A stretch of DNA of 64,000 nt, from contig CAKTNP010000002.1 in NCBI GenBank assembly GCA_934589155.1, positions 62,001 through 126,000 on the forward strand, read 5' to 3'. Source of the DNA: an uncultured Oscillospiraceae bacterium. Lineage in GTDB: Bacteria > Bacillota > Clostridia > Oscillospirales > Oscillospiraceae. Position 1 is the stretch's first letter. Every line of letters starts with the position of its first letter. This document shows positions 48,293 through 57,010 of this stretch, piece by piece. A model generated the notes under the pieces. The model ran no database searches and was not told the origin of the DNA. It saw only the letters and a list, made by a program, of their open reading frames with translations. The position numbers and the translations under genes were made by a program.

Positions 48293-49069
48293 ATGATTGC
48301 AAATTATCACACCCACACCGTTCTCTGCCGCCATGCCAAGGGCGACATTCACGAATATGTGGATACCGCCATCCAAAACGGTCTGAAGATCCTGGGCTTT
48401 TCGGATCACGTGGCCTGCGACCTGTCGGCCTACGGCCATCACAGCCGCTACCGGATGGAGGTCTCGGAGATCCCCCAGTATATTTCCATGGTCCAGTCCG
48501 TCCGGAAGGAGTACGCGGGTCAGATCCGGATCCTTCTGGGCTATGAGTGCGAGTACTATCCCCTGGTGTTCCGCCAGGTCCTGGACCGGATCACGGAATA
48601 CGAATGTGATTATCTGATTCTGGGTCAGCACTTCACCTTCAACGAGTTTGACGGCGTATGGAGCAACGCCCCTACGGAGGACCCCGCCGTACTGCGGCAG
48701 TATGTGGACCAGGTCATTGAGGCCATGGGCACCGGAAAATTTTCCTACGTGGCCCATCCGGACCTGATCCATTATGTGGGTCCGGACCATGATCTGTATC
48801 TCGGTGAAATGTCCCGGCTGTGCCGGGCCGCCCGGGAGCTGGACGTTCCCCTGGAGATCAACTGCCTGGGCCTTTCCGAGGGACGGCAGTACCCGCGGGC
48901 GGACTTCTGGGAGCTTGTCGCCCAGGAAGGCTGCCGGGTGATCCTGGGCAGCGACGCCCACCGGCCCGAGGCCGTAGGGAATCCGGAGATCATCGCCCGG
49001 GCCATGGACTTTGCCGCCGGACTGGGCCTGACCCCCATAGAGACCTTGGACCTGCGCCCCGTAAAATAA
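48293..49069 (+). CDS. PHP-domain histidinol-phosphatase family protein
   Basis: A 258-residue PHP phosphoesterase. The four metal-site motifs are present: YHTHTVLCRHA (residues 4-14), GFSDHV, GYECEYY, and near the C-terminus GSDAHRPEAVG; YVAHPDLIHY lies between. HisK-type members cleave L-histidinol phosphate; others of this fold act on different phosphates. No his operon is nearby, so the substrate is uncertain. The ribosome-binding site is weak (GCGAGG). Confidence 0.88.
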   Translation: MIANYHTHTVLCRHAKGDIHEYVDTAIQNGLKILGFSDHVACDLSAYGHHSRYRMEVSEIPQYISMVQSVRKEYAGQIRILLGYECEYYPLVFRQVLDRITEYECDYLILGQHFTFNEFDGVWSNAPTEDPAVLRQYVDQVIEAMGTGKFSYVAHPDLIHYVGPDHDLYLGEMSRLCRAARELDVPLEINCLGLSEGRQYPRADFWELVAQEGCRVILGSDAHRPEAVGNPEIIARAMDFAAGLGLTPIETLDLRPVK

Positions 49070-49073
49070 GAAT

Positions 49074-49103
49074 TACCGCCGGAGAGAGCTCCGGCGGTTT
49101 TCT
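49074..49103. terminator. Terminator after the PHP gene
   Basis: Stem ACCGCCGGAG / CTCCGGCGGT (49075-49098) followed by TTTTC; A-rich sequence on the other side may also serve the convergent gene. Confidence 0.85.
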
Positions 49104-49483
49104 CATACCCGCTCCAAAATTCCCTTGGCCCGGTCATAGAGCCAAAGGGCCGCCAGGCTCACCGGCAGCCACAGCAGCACAAAGGGCAGACAAATCTGCC
49201 CCAGGAACTGATAGGGCATGGCCCGATAGTCCCAGACCCCGTAGTCCCGGTTGACCAGCAACCAGGTACCCAGCTCCCCCGCCGTAATGATCCCGGCCCC
49301 AAGCACCATCTGTCCCGGCACGGAAAGATCAGGGTCCGCCTCCCGCAGGTGGCCGATGGCCACAAAGCAAAGCCCGCCCAGAAAGAACATGGAAATGTGG
49401 CTCCACCCCCGCCACAGGTGCTCCAGGAGGACATAGGCCCCGCCGCCCAGGCAGAATAATAAGATCCGCTTCCAAAAACGCAT
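49103..49483 (-). CDS. CmpB-like membrane protein (putative ABC-transporter type IV family)
   Basis: A 126-residue protein with four hydrophobic segments. GGGAYVLLEHLWRGWSHISM near the start and ELGTWLLVNRDYGVWDYRAM ... QFLGQICLPFVLLWLPVSL are the conserved pieces of the clostridial family annotated as 'putative ABC transporter permease' (CmpB). The true role of the family is unclear. No ABC partner is adjacent. Confidence 0.8.
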   Translation of the reverse strand: MRFWKRILLFCLGGGAYVLLEHLWRGWSHISMFFLGGLCFVAIGHLREADPDLSVPGQMVLGAGIITAGELGTWLLVNRDYGVWDYRAMPYQFLGQICLPFVLLWLPVSLAALWLYDRAKGILERV

Positions 49484-49572
49484 TGTCCCGCCTCCTTATA
49501 TATAGAAATTCTGCTGGGTCCCGGCGGAAAATATACCCCTGCCCAACGCTTCAAAATATTTGAAATTTCCCC

Positions 49573-49601
49573 TTGACAAATTCGCCCCCGTTCGCTATAA
49601 T
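49573..49601 (+). promoter_or_regulatory. Promoter of tRNA-Thr
   Basis: TTGACA (49573-49578), 17-base spacer, TATAAT (49596-49601): a perfect consensus promoter 35 bases before the tRNA. Confidence 0.92.
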
Positions 49602-49635
49602 AATCGAGCTGTGTGAGACACGCAGAACCTCATAT

Positions 49636-49701
<66 letters not shown>

Positions 49702-49711
<10 letters not shown>

Positions 49712-49784
49712 TTGAAGCACCTGGCCAATAGGTCGGGTGTTTTTCTTTTGCCCATAGGCAAAACTGGCGGCCTCATCCTAAAAT
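49702..49784 (+). repeat. 83-bp direct repeat, copy 1 (includes 3' end of tRNA-Thr)
   Basis: This segment begins AGCAGCTCCA at the tRNA 3' end, contains a terminator-like hairpin (CACCTGGCC-AATA-GGTCGGGTG then TTTTTC, 49717-49745), and is repeated without mismatch at 49974-50056. Confidence 0.95.
49717..49745 (+). terminator. Terminator of tRNA-Thr
   Basis: Stem CACCTGGCC / GGTCGGGTG (with G-T pairs), AATA loop, then TTTTTC. An identical copy lies in the second repeat at 49989-50017. Confidence 0.75.
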
Positions 49785-49973
49785 TGCCGAAGGCAATTTG
49801 CAATTTGATCGATTCGGGAGTGGACCGGCAGGGCGCTCCCGAACGCCAGTTTGAATCTGGGGAGCGACCCGCCCGCCGCCTGCGGCGGATGCAGGGCGGG
49901 GAGCGAGTGGCCGCGGTCGGCAAGACACAAGCCGCTGCGGCGGCGCCGTGTCTGCCGGGCACCGCAACAGGAC

Positions 49974-50056
49974 AGCAGCTCCATTGAAGCACCTGGCCAA
50001 TAGGTCGGGTGTTTTTCTTTTGCCCATAGGCAAAACTGGCGGCCTCATCCTAAAAT
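49974..50056 (+). repeat. 83-bp direct repeat, copy 2
   Basis: Exact copy of 49702-49784. The 189 bases between the copies hold GC-rich sequence with an internal CGCCAGTTTGAATCTGGGG that looks like a decayed tRNA T-arm, but no gene. Repeats carrying a tRNA 3' end are typical of integrase attachment sites, or of an unequal duplication of a tRNA tail. Confidence 0.95.
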
Positions 50057-50713
50057 GGTCGGAGTTCATTTAGAAACCAGTTCTCAGAGGGCGGCCCACG
50101 GGATGCCCTCCTTTCTATATCTCTCCCGATCCCCAGGGCCCCCGCTTTCTTGGCGCGGAGGTTCCAAGGTTTTCGCAGGGCTCTCTCCTGTGGCATTTTT
50201 CAATTTTTATGTCAGAAACCACAACAAACCACACTCCGTCTCGTCCCCGGCTTCAGAAACCGGTCGATTTTTCGTCTTACCCTCCCATATCGTTTCGTTA
50301 TCATAACATTATCTTGTATTTTAAGAACTTTCACGCCGCATATGAATCCACATTCGGAAGAACGAGATCTTTTTCATTTTAATCGTTGGAGCTGCCGCCG
50401 CCCCGATGATTTTATTCCGCCGGTTCCCGTGAGAAACCGGCGGAAAGCCGAATATTGCTGCATTTTTTGTGAAAATTGCAGATATGGGCCATTTTTTATA
50501 GCCTCCTCTGTGGAAAATAGAAAAATTCAAAATGCACTCTTGCAAATCCTGTCGGATTGGGATACAATATTTAAGAAAACCACAGAAACCGTGGAAAACT
50601 CCGTCAAAAAACCACACCCGCGCCCCATTCCCCCGTCAGTTCTCCACAGCCTTTCCCCCCGGTTTCAAAGCGAGCCCGCTTTTGAAATAAAACAAACGAA
50701 AAAGGAGACAAAC
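50057..50713 (+). other. Long non-coding leader region of the nucleoside operon
   Basis: No supported gene in these 657 bases. A GAGGGC...GCCCTC hairpin (about 50086-50112) is followed by TTTC. An 11-base-pair hairpin TTCCGCCGGTT / AACCGGCGGAA lies at 50415-50445. A promoter TTGCAA (50540-50545), 17-base spacer, TACAAT (50563-50568) stands 145 bases before the BMP gene. The region is more AT-rich than its surroundings. I looked for a purine riboswitch and did not see its conserved core. Confidence 0.6.
50540..50568 (+). promoter_or_regulatory. Promoter of the nucleoside uptake operon
   Basis: TTGCAA (50540-50545), 17-base spacer, TACAAT (50563-50568). Confidence 0.6.
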
Positions 50714-51811
50714 ATGAAAAAGATCGTAGCTCTGCTGCTGGCAGTCGTCATGGTCCTGGCTCTCGCGGCCTGCAACACCAGCAACACCCCCTCCACCACT
50801 GCCGGTTCCGGCAGCGAGACCAACGGCGAGACCACTCCCGCCACCACCGTGGGCACCAAGATGAAGGTCGCCCTCATCACCAACACCCTGGGCGCCAGCG
50901 CTTTCATCGACAACGGTGCTGCCGGTTTCCGGGAGACCGCCGAGAAGTACGGCTTTGAGTACTCCATCGCCGAGTGCGCCGACGACGCTTCCTACGAGGA
51001 GAACGCCCGGGCCCTGGTCAACGACGGATATGACCTGATCCTGGGTCTGAGCTGGCAGGCTGCCAACGCCATCACCGCCGTAGCCACCGATTATCCCGAC
51101 GCCGCCGCCTATGCTCTGGTGGACAGCTCCACCGGCCTGGACAACGTCATGGACGTGAACTTCCATGAGGAAGACGGCGCCTACCTCATCGGCCAGCTGG
51201 CCGCTCTGACCGTAGACGGCGAGAGCCACAACTACGGCGCCGTGCACGCCCAGCAGACCCAGTCCGGCTTCGAGAAGTGGCGCTACCCCTACATGCAGGG
51301 CGTTCTGTCCATCGATCCCGACGCCAAGTTCACCTTCAACTTCGTGGGCAGCTACTCCGACCCCGACACCGCTTACAAGCTGGCTCTGCAGCAGTATGAG
51401 CTGGGCTGCCTGTTTATCAACGCCGCCTGCGCCGGCGGCGACCAGGGCGTATTCAAGGCCGCTCAGGAAAAGCACTTCTACACCTCCGGCCAGGACGAGG
51501 ATCTGACCACTCCCGACAACCCCTACGTTGTCTCCTGCCAGATCAAGGACACCTACAATGCCGTGGCCTACGTGCTCGACACCTTTGCCTCCGGCAACTG
51601 GACCGCTGAGGACGTAAACCTGGGCATCAACGACAACGCCATCGGCGCTGTGTACGTGACCCATGAGACCGACACGCCCCGCAGCGACCGCCTCAGCGAC
51701 GAGGACATCGCCCTGCTGAAGCAGACCGCCGAGGATCTGAAGGCCGGCAAGATCGACCTGTCCTCTCCCGGTCCCGAGGAAGACTACAAGTATCCCTCCA
51801 TCCTGGGATAA
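50714..51811 (+). CDS. BMP-family nucleoside-binding lipoprotein
   Basis: A 365-residue lipoprotein: signal peptide with lipobox LALAAC (lipidated C20), a Thr/Ser/Gly-rich linker, and a type-1 periplasmic-binding fold of the basic membrane protein (BMP/PnrA) family: KVALITNTLGASAFIDNGAA, YDLILGLSWQAANAITAVAT and AAYALVDSSTGLDNVMDVNF. BMP proteins bind purine or pyrimidine nucleosides outside the cell. It is the first gene of an operon with a matching ATPase, two permeases and two nucleoside phosphorylases, which supports nucleosides as ligand. AAAGGAG precedes ATG 50714; the long in-frame upstream extension lacks codon bias and any ribosome-binding site. Confidence 0.93.
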   Translation: MKKIVALLLAVVMVLALAACNTSNTPSTTAGSGSETNGETTPATTVGTKMKVALITNTLGASAFIDNGAAGFRETAEKYGFEYSIAECADDASYEENARALVNDGYDLILGLSWQAANAITAVATDYPDAAAYALVDSSTGLDNVMDVNFHEEDGAYLIGQLAALTVDGESHNYGAVHAQQTQSGFEKWRYPYMQGVLSIDPDAKFTFNFVGSYSDPDTAYKLALQQYELGCLFINAACAGGDQGVFKAAQEKHFYTSGQDEDLTTPDNPYVVSCQIKDTYNAVAYVLDTFASGNWTAEDVNLGINDNAIGAVYVTHETDTPRSDRLSDEDIALLKQTAEDLKAGKIDLSSPGPEEDYKYPSILG

Positions 51812-51828
51812 TCATCCGGTACGCCACC

Positions 51829-51858
51829 TTGCGGGGGAGCAGCTTTGCTCCCCCGCAA
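51829..51858 (+). promoter_or_regulatory. Intercistronic hairpin between the BMP gene and the ATPase gene
   Basis: A perfect 13-base-pair stem TTGCGGGGGAGCA / TGCTCCCCCGCAA with a GCTT loop, not followed by a T-run. Such structures after binding-protein genes usually protect the upstream mRNA and raise binding-protein levels over the transporter. Confidence 0.75.
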
Positions 51859-51889
51859 TACCAATTTTGAACGAAGGGAACTATTACTT

Positions 51890-53398
51890 ATGTCATTCGT
51901 AGAAATGCGTGGCATTACCAAGCAGTACGGTACGCTGCTTGCCAACGACGATGTGTCCCTCACCTTGGAAAAGGGCGAAATCCTGGCAGTCGTCGGAGAA
52001 AACGGTGCCGGCAAAAGCACCCTCATGAAGATCCTCTACGGCCTGGAACGGCCTACCTCCGGCGAGATCCTCATCAACGGAGAAAAGCAGAACTTCCACT
52101 ATCCCCTGGACGCGGTGGAAAAAGGCATCGGCATGGTGCAGCAGCACTTCATGCTCATTGAGCCCTTCACCGTGGCAGAAAACATTGTTTACAGCAAAGA
52201 GCCCAAAAAGGGCCTCTTTTTCGATCGCAAGAGAGCCGTGGAGATCACCAAGGAGCTCTGCGAGAAATATAAGCTCTACATCGATCCCAACGCCAAGGTC
52301 AAGGATTGTCCCGTGGGCCTGCAGCAGCGGATCGAGATCCTGAAGGTCCTGTACCAGCAGACGGACATCATCATTTTTGACGAGCCCTCCGCCGTGCTGA
52401 CACCTCAGGAAACCGAAGAGCTTCTGAAGACGATCAAAACGCTTGCGGAGATGGGCAAGAGCATCATCCTCATCACCCACAAGCTCAATGAGGTATTCGC
52501 CGTGTCCGACCGGGTCGTGGTCCTCCGCCGGGGCAAGGTGGTGGGCAATATGCCCATTGCCGAAACCACCACGGAGGAGGTCTCCTACCTGATGGTGGGC
52601 CGGACCCTGCGGGAGCGCCAGATCCCCCAGGTGGAAAAGGGCGCCCAGTGCCTCGACATACAAGATCTTGTGCTGGAGGGCAAGGGCGGCGGCAAACGGG
52701 TCCTGGACGGTCTGTCCCTCCATGTGGACCGGGGCGAGATCGTGGGCATCGCCGGTGTCTCCGGCAACGGCCAGTCCGAACTCATCCGGGTCATTACCGG
52801 CCTGATGCCCGCCGACGGCGGCCATGTCAGCATCGACGGTAAGGACGTAACCAACAAGACCCCCGGTCAGATCCGGGACGCGGGCTGCACCTGCATCCCC
52901 GAGGACCGGTATCTCTGGGGCTGTGCCCCGGAGGCCACCCTGGAGGAAACGGGCATCATGACCATGCACAAGCGGCCCCCCCTGTCCTCCCACGGCATTC
53001 TCAAGAAGAAATCCATCCGCCAGTTCATCGTGGACACCTTCCAGCAGTTTGACGTGCGCTACACCTCCGTGACCCAGCACATGCGGGAGCTTTCCGGCGG
53101 CAACGCCCAGAAGGTGATCATCGCCCGGGAAATGGTTGAGAACGCCCCGTTCCTCATTGCGGCGGAGCCCACCCGGGGTCTGGACGTAGGCGCCATTGAG
53201 TATGTCCATGAGTCCCTGCTCAAAAAGAAGGGCCAGGGAGACGCGGTGCTGCTGGTCTCCTCGGAGCTCAGCGAGATCCTGTCCCTGTCCGACCGGATCT
53301 ACGTCATGTATGACGGCCGGACCGTAGGCGAATTTACCCGGGAGACCGCCACGGAAGAGAAACTGGGTATCCTGATGATGGGAGGAACACTGCAGTGA
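51890..53398 (+). CDS. Nucleoside ABC transporter ATP-binding protein (NupO/YufO-like, two ATPase domains)
   Basis: A 502-residue protein with two ABC modules. The first has Walker A VVGENGAGKST, Walker B TDIIIFDEPSAVLTP and a clear signature; the second has the degenerate GVSGNGQSE loop and ELSGGNAQKVIIAREM signature, as in RbsA-like duplicated ATPases. It drives the two downstream permeases. GAAGGGAA precedes the ATG at 51890. Its stop overlaps the first permease start by 4 bases. Confidence 0.94.
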   Translation: MSFVEMRGITKQYGTLLANDDVSLTLEKGEILAVVGENGAGKSTLMKILYGLERPTSGEILINGEKQNFHYPLDAVEKGIGMVQQHFMLIEPFTVAENIVYSKEPKKGLFFDRKRAVEITKELCEKYKLYIDPNAKVKDCPVGLQQRIEILKVLYQQTDIIIFDEPSAVLTPQETEELLKTIKTLAEMGKSIILITHKLNEVFAVSDRVVVLRRGKVVGNMPIAETTTEEVSYLMVGRTLRERQIPQVEKGAQCLDIQDLVLEGKGGGKRVLDGLSLHVDRGEIVGIAGVSGNGQSELIRVITGLMPADGGHVSIDGKDVTNKTPGQIRDAGCTCIPEDRYLWGCAPEATLEETGIMTMHKRPPLSSHGILKKKSIRQFIVDTFQQFDVRYTSVTQHMRELSGGNAQKVIIAREMVENAPFLIAAEPTRGLDVGAIEYVHESLLKKKGQGDAVLLVSSELSEILSLSDRIYVMYDGRTVGEFTRETATEEKLGILMMGGTLQ

Positions 53399-54489
53399 GC
53401 AAGACCAATACCAAAACCGAACGTGTCGGTCTGAAGCGGGCCGCGAACACCGTGCTTTGGCCGGTGCTGACTACTCTCCTCGGCCTGGTCATCGGCGGCC
53501 TTATTATCCTGGCCTCCGGCGAGAATCCCTTCCAGGTCTACGGCACCATGTTCAATAAATCCTTTAAGAACACCTATTACCTGTTCCAGACCCTGCTCCG
53601 GTCCTCCCCCATTATCATCTGCGCCTTGGCCGCCGCCTTCTCCTGGCGGGCCGGCTACATCAACCTGGGCGTGGAAGGCCAGATGATCTGCGGCGGCCTG
53701 GCCGGTGTGGTCATCGGCCTGTTCATGCCGGGTCCCGGTTGGCTGGTGATCCTGACAGCCTTCCTGGGCAGCTGCGCCGCCGGCGCCCTGTATGCCCTGC
53801 TGCCCACCTTCACCCAGCACAAGTGCGGCGTATCCATGATCATCTCCACCCTGATGCTGAACTACGTGGCCCGGTACATTGCGGACTATTTCGTGGGCTA
53901 TCCTCTGAAGGACACCTCCGGCAGTGTGGAATCCATGCAGACTCCCATGCTGGATGAATCCGTCCGACTGCTGCGGCTCAGCAAGGACAGCAACTTCAAC
54001 GTCGGCTTCATTCTCACTATTCTGGTGGTATTTCTGGTACTGTTCATCATGAACCGGACCGTATTCGGGTATGAATCCAAGATGGGCGGCCTGAACCCCA
54101 ACTTCGCCCGGTACGGCGGCGTGCGGCAGAACCGGGTCATGTATCTGACCATGGCCTTCTCCGGAGCCTTGGGCGGCTTTGCCGGCTTCATTGAGGTTTT
54201 CGGTGCCAAATACCGCTTCATCAGCAGCATGTTCTCCAGCGCCAGCTACGCCTGGACCGGCCTGATGGCCTCCCTGGTAGGCCAGTACAACCCCATCGCC
54301 TCCACCGTTTATTCCATCTTCTTCGCCGGTCTGGACGTAGGCGGCCAGTCCCTGCAGCGGGACTTTGGCCTGCCTTTGCAGATCTCCGACATTATCAAGT
54401 GCACCATCATGCTCTTCGTGTCCGTGCAGTTCGGCATCCACATCGCCAAAAAGCGGAATAAGAAAAAGGGTCAGGAGGTAAAAGGATGA
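53395..54489 (+). CDS. Nucleoside ABC transporter permease 1 (NupP/YufP-like)
   Basis: A 364-residue BPD_transp_2 permease with about ten hydrophobic segments; AAFSWRAGYINLGVEGQMIC is the conserved loop-helix and YGGVRQNRVMYLTMAFSGAL the characteristic later motif. It starts with GTG, overlapping the ATPase stop (GTGA). It probably pairs with the next permease to form the channel for nucleosides. Confidence 0.92.
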   Translation: MSKTNTKTERVGLKRAANTVLWPVLTTLLGLVIGGLIILASGENPFQVYGTMFNKSFKNTYYLFQTLLRSSPIIICALAAAFSWRAGYINLGVEGQMICGGLAGVVIGLFMPGPGWLVILTAFLGSCAAGALYALLPTFTQHKCGVSMIISTLMLNYVARYIADYFVGYPLKDTSGSVESMQTPMLDESVRLLRLSKDSNFNVGFILTILVVFLVLFIMNRTVFGYESKMGGLNPNFARYGGVRQNRVMYLTMAFSGALGGFAGFIEVFGAKYRFISSMFSSASYAWTGLMASLVGQYNPIASTVYSIFFAGLDVGGQSLQRDFGLPLQISDIIKCTIMLFVSVQFGIHIAKKRNKKKGQEVKG

Positions 54490-55388
54490 ACGCTACATAC
54501 ATTGCGGCCCTTCTGAACAGCGTGCTCCGGACGGCGACCCCCATTATGTTCGCCACCCTGGCCTGCGCCATCTGCAGCAAGGTCAACGTTTTTAACATTG
54601 CCCTGGAGGGCCAGATGCTGGTGGCCACCTTCGCCGCCATCGCCGTGAACTATTACACCCACAGCGTGCTTCTGTGTATCCTGGCCGGTATGATCTCCGG
54701 CGGTCTGGTGGGCTTCCTGGTTGCCCTGTTCCAGGTCAAGTGGAAGGCCAAGGACATGGTGGTGGGCACCTCTTTGAACCTGCTCATTACCGCCCTGACG
54801 GCCTATATGCTCTACACCATGTTCAACCAGCGTGGCACCTTCCGGAACGATGCCATGGTGAGCCTGCCCAAGGTCAGCCTCCGCTTCGGCGAGAACGCCG
54901 TGTTCTTAAACCGAGTCTTCGAGAACCTGAACGTCATGGACATCGTGGTCTACGTGGTTGCCGTTCTGATCTTTATCTTCCTGTACCGCACCGTGGCCGG
55001 CTATCACGTGCTGTCCGTGGGCATCAACAAGACCGCCACCATCAGCATGGGCACCAAGGCGGACCTGATCCAGATCCTGGTGGTCACTTTCTCCGGCTCC
55101 CTGTGCGGTCTCGGCGGCGTGGCCCTGTGCATGGGCAACATCACCATGTTCACCGAGTCCATGACCGCCGGCCGTGGCTACATGGCCATGGCGGCCAGCA
55201 GCTTAGTCGGCGCCCATCCACTGGGATGTATTCTGGCCTCTTTGTTCTTCGGTGCCGCCGTAGCATCGGAAAAGGTGCTGCAGAACTACATCAACGGTCA
55301 GATCACCTCCGCCTTCCCCTATCTTGCCACCTTCATCATTATGTCCGTCAGCGGCCTGATCCGGACCCGGAAAGCCGCGAAAAAGTAA
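54486..55388 (+). CDS. Nucleoside ABC transporter permease 2 (NupQ/YufQ-like)
   Basis: A 300-residue BPD_transp_2 permease with about eight hydrophobic segments, the FNIALEGQMLVATFAAIAVN signature (about 37-56) and an AAVASEKVLQN C-terminal region. It starts at an ATGA overlap with permease 1. The pair of unequal permeases behind a duplicated ATPase and a BMP lipoprotein is the usual layout of nucleoside importers. Confidence 0.92.
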   Translation: MNATYIAALLNSVLRTATPIMFATLACAICSKVNVFNIALEGQMLVATFAAIAVNYYTHSVLLCILAGMISGGLVGFLVALFQVKWKAKDMVVGTSLNLLITALTAYMLYTMFNQRGTFRNDAMVSLPKVSLRFGENAVFLNRVFENLNVMDIVVYVVAVLIFIFLYRTVAGYHVLSVGINKTATISMGTKADLIQILVVTFSGSLCGLGGVALCMGNITMFTESMTAGRGYMAMAASSLVGAHPLGCILASLFFGAAVASEKVLQNYINGQITSAFPYLATFIIMSVSGLIRTRKAAKK

Positions 55389-55412
55389 GAGCTTCAAAAG
55401 GAGAAATTGGAT

Positions 55413-56153
55413 ATGAGAGAAAATCAGACCATTTACCCCTGCATTCGGTTGCCCTACGGGGCCCTGGGCGATCGGGTTATCACCTGCGGCGATCCCGCCC
55501 GTGCGGAAAAGATCGGCAACATGCTGGAAAACTGCAAGTGCCTCAACCGGAACCGGGAGTTCCACTCCTACACCGGCCTTTGGAAGGGCGTGCCCGTGTC
55601 CGTGGTGTCCCACGGTGTCGGCGCCGGCGGCGCTGCCATCGCCTTTGAGAGCATGATGCAGATGGGCGTCAAGGCTGTGATCCGTGTGGGCACCTGCGGC
55701 GGCATGCAGGACAGCGTGACCCCCGGCACCCCCGTCATCGGCACCGGTGCCTGCCGGGACGACGGCGTCACCGAGCGGATGCTGCCCCTGGGCTATCCCG
55801 CCCTGTGCGACTCCGACGTGATCTATGCCCTGACCAAGTCCGCCAGGGAAAAAGGCGTTCACACGGCAAAGGGCGTCATCCTCACCGCCTCCAACTTCTA
55901 CCCCACCCTCATGGGCACCAACGTGAAGATCTACGCCAAGGCCGGTGTGGTGGCCCTGGAGAACGAGGTCGCCCCCCTGCTGGTGCTGGGCGGCATTTAC
56001 GGTGCCAAGGTGGGCTGCATCCTGACCACCGACGCCAAGGCCTTCGAGCTCACCGGCCCCGGGGACTACGCCCCCGATCCCGAGATGCTGCGCCAGGCGC
56101 TGGAGCGTTCCATCGCCGTGGCCCTGGACGCCATCGTGGACCTGCCTCTGTAA
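55413..56153 (+). CDS. Nucleoside phosphorylase 1 (uridine/purine nucleoside phosphorylase family)
   Basis: A 246-residue NP-I family enzyme: VITCGDPARAEKIG (phosphate loop), VIRVGTCGGMQDSV and VALENEVAPLLVLG (in place of the more usual VEMEAAxL). It cleaves a nucleoside with phosphate to base and (deoxy)ribose-1-phosphate. The VALENE variant of the ribose-binding motif leaves base specificity open. ATG 55413 is used; an upstream TTG is also in frame. AAAGGAG precedes it. The operon position after the importer fits intracellular use of imported nucleosides. Confidence 0.87.
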   Translation: MRENQTIYPCIRLPYGALGDRVITCGDPARAEKIGNMLENCKCLNRNREFHSYTGLWKGVPVSVVSHGVGAGGAAIAFESMMQMGVKAVIRVGTCGGMQDSVTPGTPVIGTGACRDDGVTERMLPLGYPALCDSDVIYALTKSAREKGVHTAKGVILTASNFYPTLMGTNVKIYAKAGVVALENEVAPLLVLGGIYGAKVGCILTTDAKAFELTGPGDYAPDPEMLRQALERSIAVALDAIVDLPL

Positions 56154-56157
56154 AGCC

Positions 56158-56991
56158 ATGGAAAAAGTAGTAGATTCCGCCCGTCAGGGCCTGTCCGCCT
56201 CGGAGCTGGGCCACGTGGATACCGCCGCCCCGGAGACAGCCCCCGGCTATGTGCTCCTGCCCGGCGATCCCAACCGGATCGCCCTCATGGCCTCCCAGTG
56301 GGACGAAAGTCGGGAATATACCCTGAGCCGGGCCCAGCGGGCCGCCGTGGGCACCTATCACGGGGCCCGGATCGGCGCCTGGTCCACCGGCGTAGGCGGC
56401 GCCAGCACGGAGCCCGTTCTGACGGATCTGGCCAGCCGGGGCGCCCACACCTTCATCCGGGTGGGCACCACCGGCGCCATCCAGGAGGGCATCGAGATCG
56501 GCGACATTATCATCAACGATTCCCACGTGCGGCTGGACGGCACCTCCCGGCTCTATGTCCGGGACGAGTACCCCGCCTGCGCCTCATATGAGGTAGTGGC
56601 GGCCTTGGTCCAGGCCTGCGAGAATCTGGGTCTGCGGTATCACGTGGGCACCGGCTGCACCTGTGCCTCCTTCTACACCGGCCAGTGCCGGACCGGCTAC
56701 GGCGGCTATCGCCCCAGCTGGCTGGACGACATGTTCTCCGACATGCGGGCCGCCGGTGTCCTGAACTTCGAGATGGAGGGCGCCGCCGTCATCACCCTTT
56801 CCCGGCTCTTCGGCAAGCGGGCGGCCATGTGCGCCTCCGTGGTGGCCCAGCGGATCACCGGGAAATGGGATGAGACCGCCCAGGGCGAATACAACGCCTG
56901 TCTGGCCGGTGCAGAAGCTCTTCGGATCCTGTCCCAGTGGGACGAAAAAAAGCGCCAGGCCGGAAAACGGTATTACTTCCCCGGCCTGTAA
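56158..56991 (+). CDS. Nucleoside phosphorylase 2 (uridine phosphorylase-like)
   Basis: A 277-residue NP-I enzyme distinct from its neighbour: YVLLPGDPNRIALMA, FIRVGTTGAIQEGI and LNFEMEGAAVITLSRLFGKR, with a normal EMEGA ribose-binding motif. It resembles uridine phosphorylase most. The two adjacent, diverged phosphorylases may divide pyrimidine and purine (or ribo- and deoxy-) nucleosides. It starts 4 bases after gene 1 without a clear ribosome-binding site, so it is probably translated by coupling. Confidence 0.88.
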   Translation: MEKVVDSARQGLSASELGHVDTAAPETAPGYVLLPGDPNRIALMASQWDESREYTLSRAQRAAVGTYHGARIGAWSTGVGGASTEPVLTDLASRGAHTFIRVGTTGAIQEGIEIGDIIINDSHVRLDGTSRLYVRDEYPACASYEVVAALVQACENLGLRYHVGTGCTCASFYTGQCRTGYGGYRPSWLDDMFSDMRAAGVLNFEMEGAAVITLSRLFGKRAAMCASVVAQRITGKWDETAQGEYNACLAGAEALRILSQWDEKKRQAGKRYYFPGL

Positions 56992-57010
56992 CGACGAAAG
57001 GACGATCACT

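Noticed and set aside
50150..50713. N-terminal extension of the BMP lipoprotein
   Set aside because: The in-frame upstream sequence is not coding-like, and ATG 50714 gives a proper ribosome-binding site and lipoprotein signal peptide.
50057..50713. Purine riboswitch before the nucleoside operon
   Set aside because: I looked for the conserved loop and junction sequences of the guanine/adenine class and did not find them.
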